A DNA stretch of 64,000 bases, taken from contig NZ_CP019962.1 of assembly GCF_000807675.2 (NCBI RefSeq), positions 744,001 to 808,000 on the forward strand. Direction: 5' to 3'. Under the pieces are notes generated by a model that was given only the letters and a program-made list of their open reading frames with translations, did not search any database and was not told the DNA's origin. Numbering within the stretch: the first letter of the stretch is position 1; the number at the start of each line of letters is the position of its first letter. This DNA is from Eubacterium limosum. Lineage in GTDB: Bacteria; Bacillota; Clostridia; Eubacteriales; Eubacteriaceae. The position numbers and the translations under genes were made by a program. Shown here piece by piece: positions 47,217 through 57,048 of this stretch.

Positions 47217-48839
47217 CTAATTGACGGTGCTGGTGATTACTGGACTGAATTTGTCAGGCTGTGTCTCGGTGTAATACGTTTCAAAACCAGCAGCGTCAGC
47301 TGCCTTGCTGGCCCCCACATAGTGGAAGGCGACGTCGAAGCCGTAGGATTTGCCGTAGGACTGGAAGGTTGACACAATCTGATCCTGATACAGGTTACCA
47401 GTCATGGTGACAGCTTCTAAACCAGGGTATTGCTGCGTGACAGACCAGGTTGTGGAGGTTGTGTTTGTATAGCGAAGGGCCCAGTTCTTTGTGAGACCAT
47501 TGCCCTTTGCTGTGGCCAGGGATTGATGAATATTATCGAAAGGAATGGCTGATGTTGTAAGAAATGAAGAGACACCGATAAATTTTTTATCAAACCAGAT
47601 CGCCCCGGCATTGATTGTCCTGTCCGAGCCATGACGGAAATCATCCGATAGTTTAAATGGATTCCCGCCGTCGCCACGTATCATGGCCTGGAGTTGGGGT
47701 GTGCCCATTCCAGAGCTTCCGCCAAAGCTTTCGAGTGTAGCAATCTCCTTGCTGCCGGCGGCCGCCTTTAGGCTGTTTACAAGATCATCTTCACTGGCCC
47801 AGGAATAGGATTTATAGTTGCCGATGGTCATTTTTACATTTTTGACGTAGTCCTGGTATTCTCTGTGCTGGGTGTAGCTGTTTCCTTTAAAGCTTTGATG
47901 GCTGTACTCAGTTTTCGGCTCAATGTAGATGCCTAGACCGTAGGTGTAATCTGCGCTGTCTACTCCGATCTCTGTTTTTACATGAACATCTGTCAAGGCT
48001 GGTGTAATCGCGGGTGTGTCTCCCGTCATCGGCGAATCGGCGTATACATAGAAGGCGGCCTGGCCTGCCTGCTGTACCCATACATTTGAAACCCGGGCGT
48101 TTCCAGATAAGCGGACGCCATATTTGCCATATTTAACGCTCGACTGTTCGAGATCGCCGCCAGCCTTAACATGAACCGCGGCGATGTGGTCATAACGGTA
48201 GTTGTCCGGTTTCACGGTGCTTTGGGGTTCATAGTAAGGTGTGCCCATTCCAATGGAACGCGGCGCGATAACCTCGGTGTTTTTTAGTGTACCCTCCACA
48301 GCGGTCATTTCACAAAGGCCATGATCAGTGGGCATTACAAAATTTTCGGCGGTTTCACCGGCGTCTGTAAAGGCGCTGATCGTTTTGCCGTTGCCGTCGA
48401 GAACATGTCCAGCGGGAATGGTGATGGTATTGGTGACGCCGTAGATGTTGTCCGCCAGTTTCACATCGCCGTTGGCGATACCGGCGATCAAGGCTTCGAA
48501 CGTTCTGACCTCGGTGACACCATTGGCCGCCGGGGATGTCTCAAACACCGCAGTATTTTCGACGGGGGATTCTTCAGCCGGCCGGGGTTCCTCAGCCGGC
48601 TGAAGGTTTTCCATCGCTTTTGGAACTTCCTTCACCGAGTTCGGGACCTCCGCGTCGTTGACGGAGTCTGTTTCCAGGCTCTCTTGTTCCGGAGTGTTCA
48701 CAGCGGTGGTTTCCTCTGCGGCCGGCACATTGTCCGGAGCGTCCTCAGCCTTTACGGGATGGACACAAAGAACAGAGAACAGCATCAAGAAAATCAACAG
48801 GACGGCTTCGGTTCGGATAAAATGCTTTTTAGAAATCAT
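47217..48839 (-). CDS. Secreted protein of unknown function, pectate-lyase-like start
   Basis: 540 residues. A signal peptide (RTEAVLLIFLMLFSVLCVHP...VKA) is followed by an acidic Pro/Glu-rich linker (about residues 30-105). A segment FEALIAGIANGDVKLADNIY with ITIPAGHVLDGNGKTIS then recalls the beginning of beta-helix (pectate-lyase-like) domains. The rest, with many Tyr/Ser/Thr, is not recognised. No catalytic motif or anchor is visible. It starts 13 bp after the stop of the giant lipoprotein and is therefore last in a three-gene operon. Confidence 0.8.
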   Translation of the reverse strand: MISKKHFIRTEAVLLIFLMLFSVLCVHPVKAEDAPDNVPAAEETTAVNTPEQESLETDSVNDAEVPNSVKEVPKAMENLQPAEEPRPAEESPVENTAVFETSPAANGVTEVRTFEALIAGIANGDVKLADNIYGVTNTITIPAGHVLDGNGKTISAFTDAGETAENFVMPTDHGLCEMTAVEGTLKNTEVIAPRSIGMGTPYYEPQSTVKPDNYRYDHIAAVHVKAGGDLEQSSVKYGKYGVRLSGNARVSNVWVQQAGQAAFYVYADSPMTGDTPAITPALTDVHVKTEIGVDSADYTYGLGIYIEPKTEYSHQSFKGNSYTQHREYQDYVKNVKMTIGNYKSYSWASEDDLVNSLKAAAGSKEIATLESFGGSSGMGTPQLQAMIRGDGGNPFKLSDDFRHGSDRTINAGAIWFDKKFIGVSSFLTTSAIPFDNIHQSLATAKGNGLTKNWALRYTNTTSTTWSVTQQYPGLEAVTMTGNLYQDQIVSTFQSYGKSYGFDVAFHYVGASKAADAAGFETYYTETQPDKFSPVITSTVN

Positions 48840-48852
48840 TTGTTTTACCTCC

Positions 48853-51800
48853 TCAATTTACATAGTTTTCAAGCATTTCTTTGATGTATGGGATGTGGTC
48901 GGATGGGCAATTTGGTAAGTTATCTATATAGCAATCTTTACTTGCATCCTCTTTATAATTGGAGAAGCCTAAAGCGTGTCCACAATAGTTAACATAAATG
49001 ATATTTTCGTCAATAGAATAACTTTCTTCTTTCTTATAGGATGTAGCGAAGAGTTCTTTAAACTTTTCTGCTTCCTCTGGAGTAGTTGAGTGCTCCTTTA
49101 TGAAATTGTCCAGTGTTTGATTTATGTTTGCAACAATTTTGTTTTTTGCTTTTTCTAAAATGGCTTGATCATTTGTATCAAATTGTAAAGCAATGGGGAC
49201 AGTTTCACCTACAAGGACACAGCTGGTAATTTTACTTCCAAACATATCTTCAAGGTTTTCCTCTAAAGTGCCTGTGGCAGCTTGCAGGTCAGCAATATCG
49301 CTTGATAGAGTTACGTCTGTGTTGTCCTTAAAAACATCCGCCAAATCGTATCCATCAAGCCAATTCTCCGCCGGGCTACCGACGAGATCGCCCTTGCAGC
49401 TATCATTGTAAGACGCAACCGTATTGCTAGAAACTGTGCAGTGGGTCAGGGTTGCTTTGGGAACTGTGGCGTTACCGACAATACCTCCCGCATACGGTGT
49501 ACTCTGAGAAGCATCGCTTTCGACTGCCGAGATAGTGTTGCCTGTTGCGCTGCATTTTATAAGGATTGTGCCTGCGCCTGCGCTGCCCACCAGCCCGCCG
49601 ACATCGGCGTTGCCCTGGATACTGCCCTCTGTCACATTGCATTTTTTGATCGTCGTATTGCCGGCAACCGAACCGGCAAAAGCGCCCACGTTTTCACAGG
49701 CTTTTATGTCTGTTTTTTTAATGTTCAGATTTTTTATTTCGCCTGCGCTGACAGAGCCAAACAGCCCAGTGTTATCGGATGCTGAGGTTATTTTCAGATT
49801 TAAAATGGTGTGCCCATCCCCGACAAAGTTTCCCTTGAAAACTTTGTCGGATTTTCCGATGGGTGTCCACTCTCGATTGTCCAGATCAATGTCCTGACCC
49901 AACTGAATGGTTTTTTGGGAAAAATCATTTCCGTCATTTACCAGAGATGCCAGTCCTGCCAGCTGCTCGCCGGAGGAAAGCGTAAAGCTTGTGTCGTTGT
50001 CGTTATACCAGCTGGTGTCCGCTGTCTTAGCCCATTTGGATTTCTGTAAAATATTGTTGATGTATAATTCTGTTTTTCCTGTGATCGGAGCCCGTCCGCT
50101 TGCGTCGACATAGCCTGTCATTTTGATATGGTCAATGATCTCGGCGTCTGTGGCTGGACTTTGGGCATCACCGACGTAGAAGCTTCCATCAATGTGAACA
50201 GTAGCGTTTCCGACCTCCGCGGCAGCTGTACCATCGTAGCTACAGCCGCCTGCGTAAAATCGTCCAATTTTATCGTCACTGTTACTGTCTTGTAATCGGA
50301 TATTCTGAGCGTTTATTACTACATTTTCAACATTTGCAGTCTTACTGCTGAGCGCAAACCCGCCGCCAAATACTTCTGGAATGGTGCTGTCTTTAATGTC
50401 TATTGTCGCAGTATCCGTTACATTGACATTCGTACCGGCATTAAAAACCATTCCACCACCAATGATAGAGCCTGTTGTTGTGAGCTTATCAATTGTAATA
50501 TTTGTATTTTCAGTTGATGCGTCGCTATTGGCGCTGTCCGAATGGCCGCCGCCCAAAACAGACGCATTAAAGTTCACAAGATTTTTAAGCGTAAGGTTTG
50601 TCGTTTTTGCTGTTGCGCTGGCATTTTTGCTTAAGGCCCATCCTCCCGCGTAAATATTTCCTTCGTCTATGCTGTTGTCACTGTTAAAATAGCCCATATT
50701 GAAGGTGCTGCTGTCGATTGAGATATGGGTGTTATTCACATTGGCTTTGGAATTTTCGCCGTCTGCGTAGCCGCCGCCCACAATTTCATCATCTATATAT
50801 CCGTCGGTGATGGTGATGTTAGTATCACCGGTTACGCTGGCGTCCGCGTTGGCTTCGGTGGTCTTACCGCCGCCAAAGAGGTAGCTGATGCGGCCGCTCT
50901 TCATGGTAAAGTTGGTTGAGGCAACGGTTTTGTTAAGACCGCCGGCAACAAAGTATAAGGATAAATTGTTATTATACTTTTCCTCCAGAGGAATAATCTC
51001 CATGCCATCGCCAAATTCAAAATGATGGCCGTTGGCATACATATACCGGACGCCGTTAACGTCTATTTTGATATGGTCGAAAAGGGTGTCAGCGTCAAAG
51101 CTCAAATCTGACTGCATCACCAGTCTTCCGTTATCCCTGCCTGTAAAGTGTACGGGCTTTGTAATGGTGTATAAAGTCTCTTCGCCAAAATACACGTCTC
51201 CGCTTACATAGATCGTTGTTTGTTTATCATCGGAGGCCTTTTCAAGCGCCGCTTCCATTGTTTTCAGCGGTTTATTTTCTTCAAAACCGGAGTAGCTGTC
51301 ATTTCCGTTTTTAGAATCAACATAGAGCTTATCGCTGGCGGCAATCTCAAAGGTCAGTGTCAGCTCGGCTTTCGTCTTATTTTTTCCAGTAACTTCAATG
51401 ACCGAGGTTGTATTTCCTTTGGTCGTTGGTGTTCCTGTGATTTTACCATTTTCCAGGCTCAAGCCATCTGGTAAGGCCGCTTCTGCTTTAACCGCGTAAG
51501 TGGCATTGCCGATGGTGGCATCATTTTGGATGCTGACCGCCGAGGTCAAGTTGTAGGCTTCAATGGCGATACCCACGGTTCCTGTGAGATCAAGACTTGT
51601 TGGCGTCAAGGTAATCTGTTTTATTTCAGGATCATTCCCTTTAAAAGTACCGCTTCCTGAGATAATACCATTGCAGATAATTCTCCCGTTATTGATAATA
51701 GCGCCATCATTGATGAGTTCTTTATCTTCGGGAATAGTGAGTGTCTGTCCTTTGGAAATAGTCAGTATAACGCCTTTTGATATTGTCGCATTACCAGTTA

Positions 51801-54800
51801 AATCCACGGCTCCTACCAGTTCCACAGCCGGTGTTTGTACAAATTCGCCAAGTTTGGCGCTTGAAAGAACAGATGACAGGTAGCCCGCTGTTTTAACGAG
51901 GGTTCCATCGACTGTATTATTTGAATACTGAATTTTTCCTGGGCTATTGTCGATATGGACAATCCCTGCCGCGCCTGTACTGCCGGATTTTATTGAATCA
52001 GGGGACTTTTGAGTAAGGATTCCTGTTGTCTGGCAGTTTTCGACTTTTGACCCATCAGTTCCTTTAATCCAAGAACCAATTCCCGCAAGCTCAGTCCCGC
52101 TGACCTCGCCGGTATTTGTGCAGTTTGAAATTTCTATTGTTAATTTTTCAGAAGTATCAATGGTTCCAAAAATCCCCCCAAAGTGCCAGCCTCTTGTTTG
52201 ATTAAAATAAGGCTGTGTATTATCTGAGAGATTGTTGAATTGGTCAGCCGGCCAAAGAATATCGGCGGCGTTACTGCAGCCGCTTACCCTGACCGCACCG
52301 CTTTGAAGATCTTTTTGTTCTAAAGCGCCGATTATGCCCGCGGCGCCTGTGTCCATAGCGTTGATCTGGCCAGAGAGGACATGACAGTTTTCGATTGTTA
52401 TCGCGTCATAACCATAGCCGACAATTCCACCGACACCATAATATCCTTTGATATCAATGTCTTTAAGCTGAATATTTTTAAAGGCGGCGCTGCTCGCATT
52501 GCCAAAGAGACCCACAGAACACATTTTCTGAACAGGCTGGGATAAATTTGATATCATATGTTCCCCGCCATCAAAAGTTCCGTTGAAGTAACAGATGGTT
52601 ACCTTGCCATCGGTTTTGCCGTAATAATCAGCTTTTGTAATATCCTCGCTCATAGATGTTTTGCCAATAGCGGTCCAGGCTTTGCCTGATAAATCAATGT
52701 CGTTCATCAGTGTAAAGGTCTTACCATCCATATTGTTGGCGGACAGAGTATTGTTGCTCTGGTCTTTTGCATCACCGTTAACCAGCGCTGCCAGGCCTGC
52801 CAGCTGGGCTGGTGTCTTGATTTTAAAGTCTGTTTCTGTATTATTAAACCAGGTGGTATCCACTCTGCTGCCATCCCAGGCGCCGACAGCTGCGGCTGCG
52901 GTGGTAATTGCTTTTGAAGTCCCTACAATGTTTGGATCGCTGCTACTTACCTCTACCTGAATGAATTTGCCGATATCATTGGCGGTTACCTCATAGCTCA
53001 TATTGACGGCGCCCTCAATTTTGGTAAAAGGACCGTCTGGTGTATCGCCTGAAAACCACTGATACTGGAAATTTCCGCCGATGATGTCTAGGATGCTGAT
53101 TTTGTCGTAAACCTTGGGCGTTTCATTATCCAATTTAATCTGCGGAATGTCTTCCCTGACGGTGACAACACAGGTATCGGTTTTGCTGCCGTCTGCCGTG
53201 GTAACCGTGATGGTGGTCATGCCTTTTGCTATAGCGTTAACTGTACCGTCTTTGTCTGCTTTTGCCACGGCTTCGTCACTGCTGCTCCAGATAATGGTTT
53301 TGTCCGCAGCGTAATCCGGCGTGACGGTTGCGGCCAGCACTTTGGAATCGCCGGCTTTCATGTCCAGCGTATGCTGATCCAAAGTTACGCCAGTGACCTT
53401 ATTATCAAGAATACCGCTGATTTTCGCACTTGAGCTGTCTTTATAATCGCCGGTTCCTGTAACGGTCAGCCGAAGTACCTTACCGACATCTTCCCTGCTT
53501 AAAGTGTAAACCGCGCTGGTTTCACCAGGGATCGGTTCAAAGGCGGTGCCGTCGCCTCTTTGCCATAAATAGGTGACCGTGGCATTTTTGGGGATCGTGG
53601 CGGCAGTGACCTTATGTCCGACAACGGGCTGATCCTTTTCAATGGTCAGGTTAACGGCGGTGACAGAGGTTTTTGAAGCCAGCTTGCCCATGGCGCTGCT
53701 GATGGCCTCTGTTTTTGCCACAACTTCTTCCTGCGTGGTTTCGGGGAGCGTTTTTGCTGTTTCATAGGCGCTTTGGAAGGCCTGCCAGCTGGCAGCGGTG
53801 TAAGCAGTTTCCAGCTTGGCGTCGGCTGTCCTTTTCATTTCATCCAGCTTATCGGTACCGGCAAATATCAATTGCGTTTTTGCGGTATCAATTCCCTTAA
53901 GGGCAGAGTTCACCTGATCGGTTGTGGCCAGGGCGTCCGTTTCTACACGAATGGCGGTGTTGACAGCGGCGGTGTAGCTGCTCCAGGTATTTTCTTTATA
54001 GTAGCTTTCTTTCAGGGAGTAGGCCGGATTCTGGCGATCTTCCCCAATTTCTGCGCTGATGGCGGCGGTTAAAACGGTTTTGTTGGCTGTAATGACTTTG
54101 GTAGCCTCGCTTGTAACACTGCCAGTATAATGTCCATTTTCTTTTCCAGTGACAGTCAGGGTGAGGTTTTTGCCAATATCGCCTTCACGAACTGTGTACG
54201 TGCTGCCGCCGCCCACTTCCTGACCGTCTGCTTTCCAGAAGAACAGGGCATCGGATACCCCATTTTCCGGGTCAATCGAGGTGCAGGTAAGGATTTCTCC
54301 AACGGTGACGGCTTTTCCACCACCGCTCATGACAACAGCCTTGAACGGGGATGTCACCGGGAGGCTTATGGTTGCTGCGACGGAGGACGAGGCTGGATTT
54401 TCCGGAATCGCTATGATAACAGCGTCGCCAGCCGCTTTTGCGGTTACCACGCCGGCTTCATCAACGGTGGCGATGCTCTCTGTCGCGCTGCTCCACTTGA
54501 TGTTTTTGTTCGTGGCGTTATCGGGTTTAACGGAAACGGTCAGGCTTAAAGTATTGCCAACCTCGATGCTGTCCGCTGCTTTCTGAATGGTGATGTTCTC
54601 AACGGGAATATCCGTTGGCGCTTTTTTGTTCACGGTGACCATGCAGGTAGCTTTGTAGTCGCCATCCTTTGTGACCACGGTGATCTTGGTCTGGCCTTCT
54701 GCCAGGGCTGTGACCTTGCCGTTTCCGTCGACTGCTGCAATTTTATTGTCCTCGGCATACCAGGCAATGGTCTTGTCAGTGGCGTTATTTGGAGCGATTT

Positions 54801-56037
54801 TAGCGGTCAATACAGCATTGTCACCAACGGTCATGGTGAGCTGGCTTTGATCCAGGGTTACACCGGTAACGTGAACCACCGCAGGCGTAGGTATTGGAGT
54901 TGGTTCGGGAGTCGGCGTTGGTATTGGTTCAGGTGTGGGAGTTGGAACAGGCTCCGGCTGCGGTGTTGATGGCTGCGGCGCCGGTGGATTCGTCTGTCCG
55001 CCTCCGCTGCTGGTATGATCAGCATTGCCGCTGGTATTATTGTTTTCACGCCGGTCACTGTTGTTATCGCCGTTGCTGGCGTTGTTATTCACTGCGGTGC
55101 TGGCAGAGGAATCGGTATTTTTGGCCGAATCGGCTTTGCTGTTTACGTCATTTCCGCTGGCGCTTTTTGCGATCGGGTTGGCGGAAACCTTGATGTTGGC
55201 AGGTTCAAGGCTGCCCTGAATATTTTCTTCTTTGTTGGTAATAACATTCTCGACGCTGCCTTCGCCGTTAAGGCTCAGTGGGGTTTCTGTGGCCAGTGTG
55301 CTCACCTTGGCGTCCTTTGCGATGTTCACAGTGCTGTCTTTGGCTTTGTCTGTCACGATGAGCTTTCCGACTTCGGCGCCGGCATTGAGGTTGATCTCTG
55401 CTTTGGCGTTCACGTCAAGCTTGTCAACCCTGCCATTGATGACGAGTCTGGATTCCTGAGCGTTTTCCCCGATGACCAGTGTCTTGAGCGGGCTGTCGAC
55501 GGTCATTTCAGCCTTGCCGTCCAGCTTGACGGTTTCGACCTTTGCGTCTTTGGCGATGGCAACCGTACTCCCCTCACCGTTTTTAGCGATTGACAGGGTG
55601 GTGACTTTCCCGCTGAGCTCCAGCTTTGCGGGCTGGATAACGTTCAGCTCTGCCGCCTCAGATTCTTTGTCCAGTGTAAGGCGGACGTCTTTCTTGTTGA
55701 GGCTGACCTTATGCAGCGCAGTTTTTTCAAAATGGACGGAGTTCGCACCGCCGCCATTGATGTCTGTATCCTTTGATATACGGCTGTCCCGGATCATGAC
55801 AGTCCCTTCTCCGACGGCCTTGTCTACGGTCAGGGTGCCGGTGATTGTGGCGTTCTCTAAAGTGACGCCGTCCGATTTAATCCGCACGTCACCATAGGTG
55901 GCCTGATCGCTGTAGGTTCCTGCTGTGTCAAAGACCTTTGCCTCTGCCTGCGTGCTGTTTTTCTTTCCGCAGCCAAAGACCAGCAAAAGAACGGTGAACA
56001 CTGCCAGAAGGACGATCGCGATGTTTTTCTTTTTCAT
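48853..56037 (-). CDS. Giant multidomain surface lipoprotein (2394 aa, Ig-like and GLUG-type repeats)
   Basis: 2394 residues. Lipoprotein signal with Cys23 (LLVFGCGKK), then about 260 residues of short beta repeats (DSRISKD, KLDVNAKAEINLNAGAEVGK), a low-complexity Asn/Ser linker and a PTPEP repeat spacer. Next come BIg2-type Ig-like domains (TGVTLDQSQLTMTVGDNAVL; VENITIQKAADSIEVGNTLS; TGVTLDQHTLDMKAGDSKVL), a FIVAR-like helical repeat, and two related modules starting AGLAALVNG / AGLASLVND. These lead to GLUG-like repeats (GGLVGSAGAG). A pectin-lyase-like beta-helix lies between them. The C-terminus has no sortase motif. An adhesin or matrix protein is likely (inference). It follows the 56042 gene by 4 bp. 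Confidence 0.9.
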   Translation of the reverse strand: MKKKNIAIVLLAVFTVLLLVFGCGKKNSTQAEAKVFDTAGTYSDQATYGDVRIKSDGVTLENATITGTLTVDKAVGEGTVMIRDSRISKDTDINGGGANSVHFEKTALHKVSLNKKDVRLTLDKESEAAELNVIQPAKLELSGKVTTLSIAKNGEGSTVAIAKDAKVETVKLDGKAEMTVDSPLKTLVIGENAQESRLVINGRVDKLDVNAKAEINLNAGAEVGKLIVTDKAKDSTVNIAKDAKVSTLATETPLSLNGEGSVENVITNKEENIQGSLEPANIKVSANPIAKSASGNDVNSKADSAKNTDSSASTAVNNNASNGDNNSDRRENNNTSGNADHTSSGGGQTNPPAPQPSTPQPEPVPTPTPEPIPTPTPEPTPIPTPAVVHVTGVTLDQSQLTMTVGDNAVLTAKIAPNNATDKTIAWYAEDNKIAAVDGNGKVTALAEGQTKITVVTKDGDYKATCMVTVNKKAPTDIPVENITIQKAADSIEVGNTLSLTVSVKPDNATNKNIKWSSATESIATVDEAGVVTAKAAGDAVIIAIPENPASSSVAATISLPVTSPFKAVVMSGGGKAVTVGEILTCTSIDPENGVSDALFFWKADGQEVGGGSTYTVREGDIGKNLTLTVTGKENGHYTGSVTSEATKVITANKTVLTAAISAEIGEDRQNPAYSLKESYYKENTWSSYTAAVNTAIRVETDALATTDQVNSALKGIDTAKTQLIFAGTDKLDEMKRTADAKLETAYTAASWQAFQSAYETAKTLPETTQEEVVAKTEAISSAMGKLASKTSVTAVNLTIEKDQPVVGHKVTAATIPKNATVTYLWQRGDGTAFEPIPGETSAVYTLSREDVGKVLRLTVTGTGDYKDSSSAKISGILDNKVTGVTLDQHTLDMKAGDSKVLAATVTPDYAADKTIIWSSSDEAVAKADKDGTVNAIAKGMTTITVTTADGSKTDTCVVTVREDIPQIKLDNETPKVYDKISILDIIGGNFQYQWFSGDTPDGPFTKIEGAVNMSYEVTANDIGKFIQVEVSSSDPNIVGTSKAITTAAAAVGAWDGSRVDTTWFNNTETDFKIKTPAQLAGLAALVNGDAKDQSNNTLSANNMDGKTFTLMNDIDLSGKAWTAIGKTSMSEDITKADYYGKTDGKVTICYFNGTFDGGEHMISNLSQPVQKMCSVGLFGNASSAAFKNIQLKDIDIKGYYGVGGIVGYGYDAITIENCHVLSGQINAMDTGAAGIIGALEQKDLQSGAVRVSGCSNAADILWPADQFNNLSDNTQPYFNQTRGWHFGGIFGTIDTSEKLTIEISNCTNTGEVSGTELAGIGSWIKGTDGSKVENCQTTGILTQKSPDSIKSGSTGAAGIVHIDNSPGKIQYSNNTVDGTLVKTAGYLSSVLSSAKLGEFVQTPAVELVGAVDLTGNATISKGVILTISKGQTLTIPEDKELINDGAIINNGRIICNGIISGSGTFKGNDPEIKQITLTPTSLDLTGTVGIAIEAYNLTSAVSIQNDATIGNATYAVKAEAALPDGLSLENGKITGTPTTKGNTTSVIEVTGKNKTKAELTLTFEIAASDKLYVDSKNGNDSYSGFEENKPLKTMEAALEKASDDKQTTIYVSGDVYFGEETLYTITKPVHFTGRDNGRLVMQSDLSFDADTLFDHIKIDVNGVRYMYANGHHFEFGDGMEIIPLEEKYNNNLSLYFVAGGLNKTVASTNFTMKSGRISYLFGGGKTTEANADASVTGDTNITITDGYIDDEIVGGGYADGENSKANVNNTHISIDSSTFNMGYFNSDNSIDEGNIYAGGWALSKNASATAKTTNLTLKNLVNFNASVLGGGHSDSANSDASTENTNITIDKLTTTGSIIGGGMVFNAGTNVNVTDTATIDIKDSTIPEVFGGGFALSSKTANVENVVINAQNIRLQDSNSDDKIGRFYAGGCSYDGTAAAEVGNATVHIDGSFYVGDAQSPATDAEIIDHIKMTGYVDASGRAPITGKTELYINNILQKSKWAKTADTSWYNDNDTSFTLSSGEQLAGLASLVNDGNDFSQKTIQLGQDIDLDNREWTPIGKSDKVFKGNFVGDGHTILNLKITSASDNTGLFGSVSAGEIKNLNIKKTDIKACENVGAFAGSVAGNTTIKKCNVTEGSIQGNADVGGLVGSAGAGTILIKCSATGNTISAVESDASQSTPYAGGIVGNATVPKATLTHCTVSSNTVASYNDSCKGDLVGSPAENWLDGYDLADVFKDNTDVTLSSDIADLQAATGTLEENLEDMFGSKITSCVLVGETVPIALQFDTNDQAILEKAKNKIVANINQTLDNFIKEHSTTPEEAEKFKELFATSYKKEESYSIDENIIYVNYCGHALGFSNYKEDASKDCYIDNLPNCPSDHIPYIKEMLENYVN

Positions 56038-56041
56038 CTTT

Positions 56042-56854
56042 TTACCTCTCGTGTATAATTGTTTTATCTATATTTAAGGGACGTTGCCCTTGATGGGAAA
56101 ATAGGGATTTCAGGTTTACCTGAAAAGCGTTGTATTTCGCGGGTAAACTAAAATGATAAAAGCGCTGGAGCATGCTTAAATCAAAGTATGGCCAGATAAA
56201 CTCTTTTTGGCCGCGGGCGGCTTGGGCGGCACTGCCGGCCAGCTGTCTGTACAGAGCTTCCGGTGGTGGCTCATATATGTTTGAATAATGCTTGTATTTT
56301 TGAATTTTTTTGTCAGGGGATGGAAAGGAAGATTCATCAGAGTATTTTTTCACAGTGAGGATGGTTTGGCCAAAACGGCAGCAGCCAAAATCCGGGCTCT
56401 CCGCTGCTAAGGGAGAACCGCCCAAATCCCGCAGGATACGGCCAGCACAGGGAATCGCTTCAGCGGGCATAAAGACCTCAACTTTTTGACGGTAGCGCAG
56501 GTCTGGATAGGGGTACAGGTGCTTTAAAGGCAGGTCGCTGCACAAAAGGCATTTTAGATTTTGCGCATCAAAACCGCAGAATACCTTTGTCAGCAGCCGT
56601 TGCTGTTCTGCTTCTTTTAATATACCCTTAATTTTCCATTTTTTTAATTCTGACATGACAGAATTACTGGGTTGATCGTTTTCATACAGGCCTTCCAAAC
56701 CATAGCAGATAAATGAAAGCATGTATAAACGATCTGCCTCCCGGCAGACAAGTTCCCAATTTAATTTTGAAGGAGGACGGGCCGGCGGGCGCACTTCAAG
56801 CACCGAAGCTGCCAGTTCATACAGATATTGCATTTCAACCGTATTTTCTTTCAT
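56042..56854 (-). CDS. Degenerate nucleotidyltransferase-family (NTP_transf_5-like) protein
   Basis: 270 residues. The middle segment LLCSDLPLKHLYPYPDLRYRQKVEVF lines up with the family pattern L-K-G...YP-x-P-x-x-R-x-x-x-D-I-D-I/L-L-V, but the catalytic Lys-Gly is CSD and the metal-binding D-x-D is KVEV (that stretch is split here: LPLKHLYPYPDLRY then RQKVEVF). The fold may persist without catalysis. It is the first gene of the operon, 4 bp before the giant lipoprotein, suggesting a role in its production or modification (inference). It could also be an unrelated protein with chance similarity. Confidence 0.6.
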   Translation of the reverse strand: MKENTVEMQYLYELAASVLEVRPPARPPSKLNWELVCREADRLYMLSFICYGLEGLYENDQPSNSVMSELKKWKIKGILKEAEQQRLLTKVFCGFDAQNLKCLLCSDLPLKHLYPYPDLRYRQKVEVFMPAEAIPCAGRILRDLGGSPLAAESPDFGCCRFGQTILTVKKYSDESSFPSPDKKIQKYKHYSNIYEPPPEALYRQLAGSAAQAARGQKEFIWPYFDLSMLQRFYHFSLPAKYNAFQVNLKSLFSHQGQRPLNIDKTIIHER

Positions 56855-56955
56855 ACTATCTCCTTAAGCCCAAAAGCGATTAAATATTTCTTTAACCTTA
56901 TTTGTTTATAATATTAGCTGCCTGTTTAGAAGATACAGGCACAGCTCGTTTTTCA

Positions 56956-56981
56956 TTCGTGGAATAATGTCATTCCACGAA
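56956..56981. repeat. Inverted-repeat copy A flanking the recombinase
   Basis: On the minus strand it reads CGTGGAATGACATTATTCCACG within a TTCG...CGAA hairpin. The same 22-bp sequence appears on the plus strand at 58496-58517. The two copies flank the recombinase gene in opposite orientation. Confidence 0.8.
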
Positions 56982-57022
56982 CTTATCTGCATTCGTCCCA
57001 TAAGTGCAGGGCTTTTTCGATT

Positions 57023-57048
57023 CTGTGACCAGATTTTGACCAGATTTT
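57023..57048 (+). repeat. Direct repeats GACCAGATTTT at the recombinase 3' end
   Basis: Two tandem copies of GACCAGATTTT (57027-57037 and 57038-57048) overlap the recombinase stop codon. The 12-mer TTTTGACCAGAT (57034-57045) recurs in direct orientation at 58309-58320, just upstream of the gene; possible arm-type integrase sites. Confidence 0.6.

Noticed and set aside
48853-56037. CRISPR array or tandem DNA repeats in the giant gene
   Set aside because: The repetition is at protein level (Ig-like and PTPEP repeats) inside one continuous frame; no regular repeat-spacer pattern exists. No CRISPR array was seen anywhere in the window.
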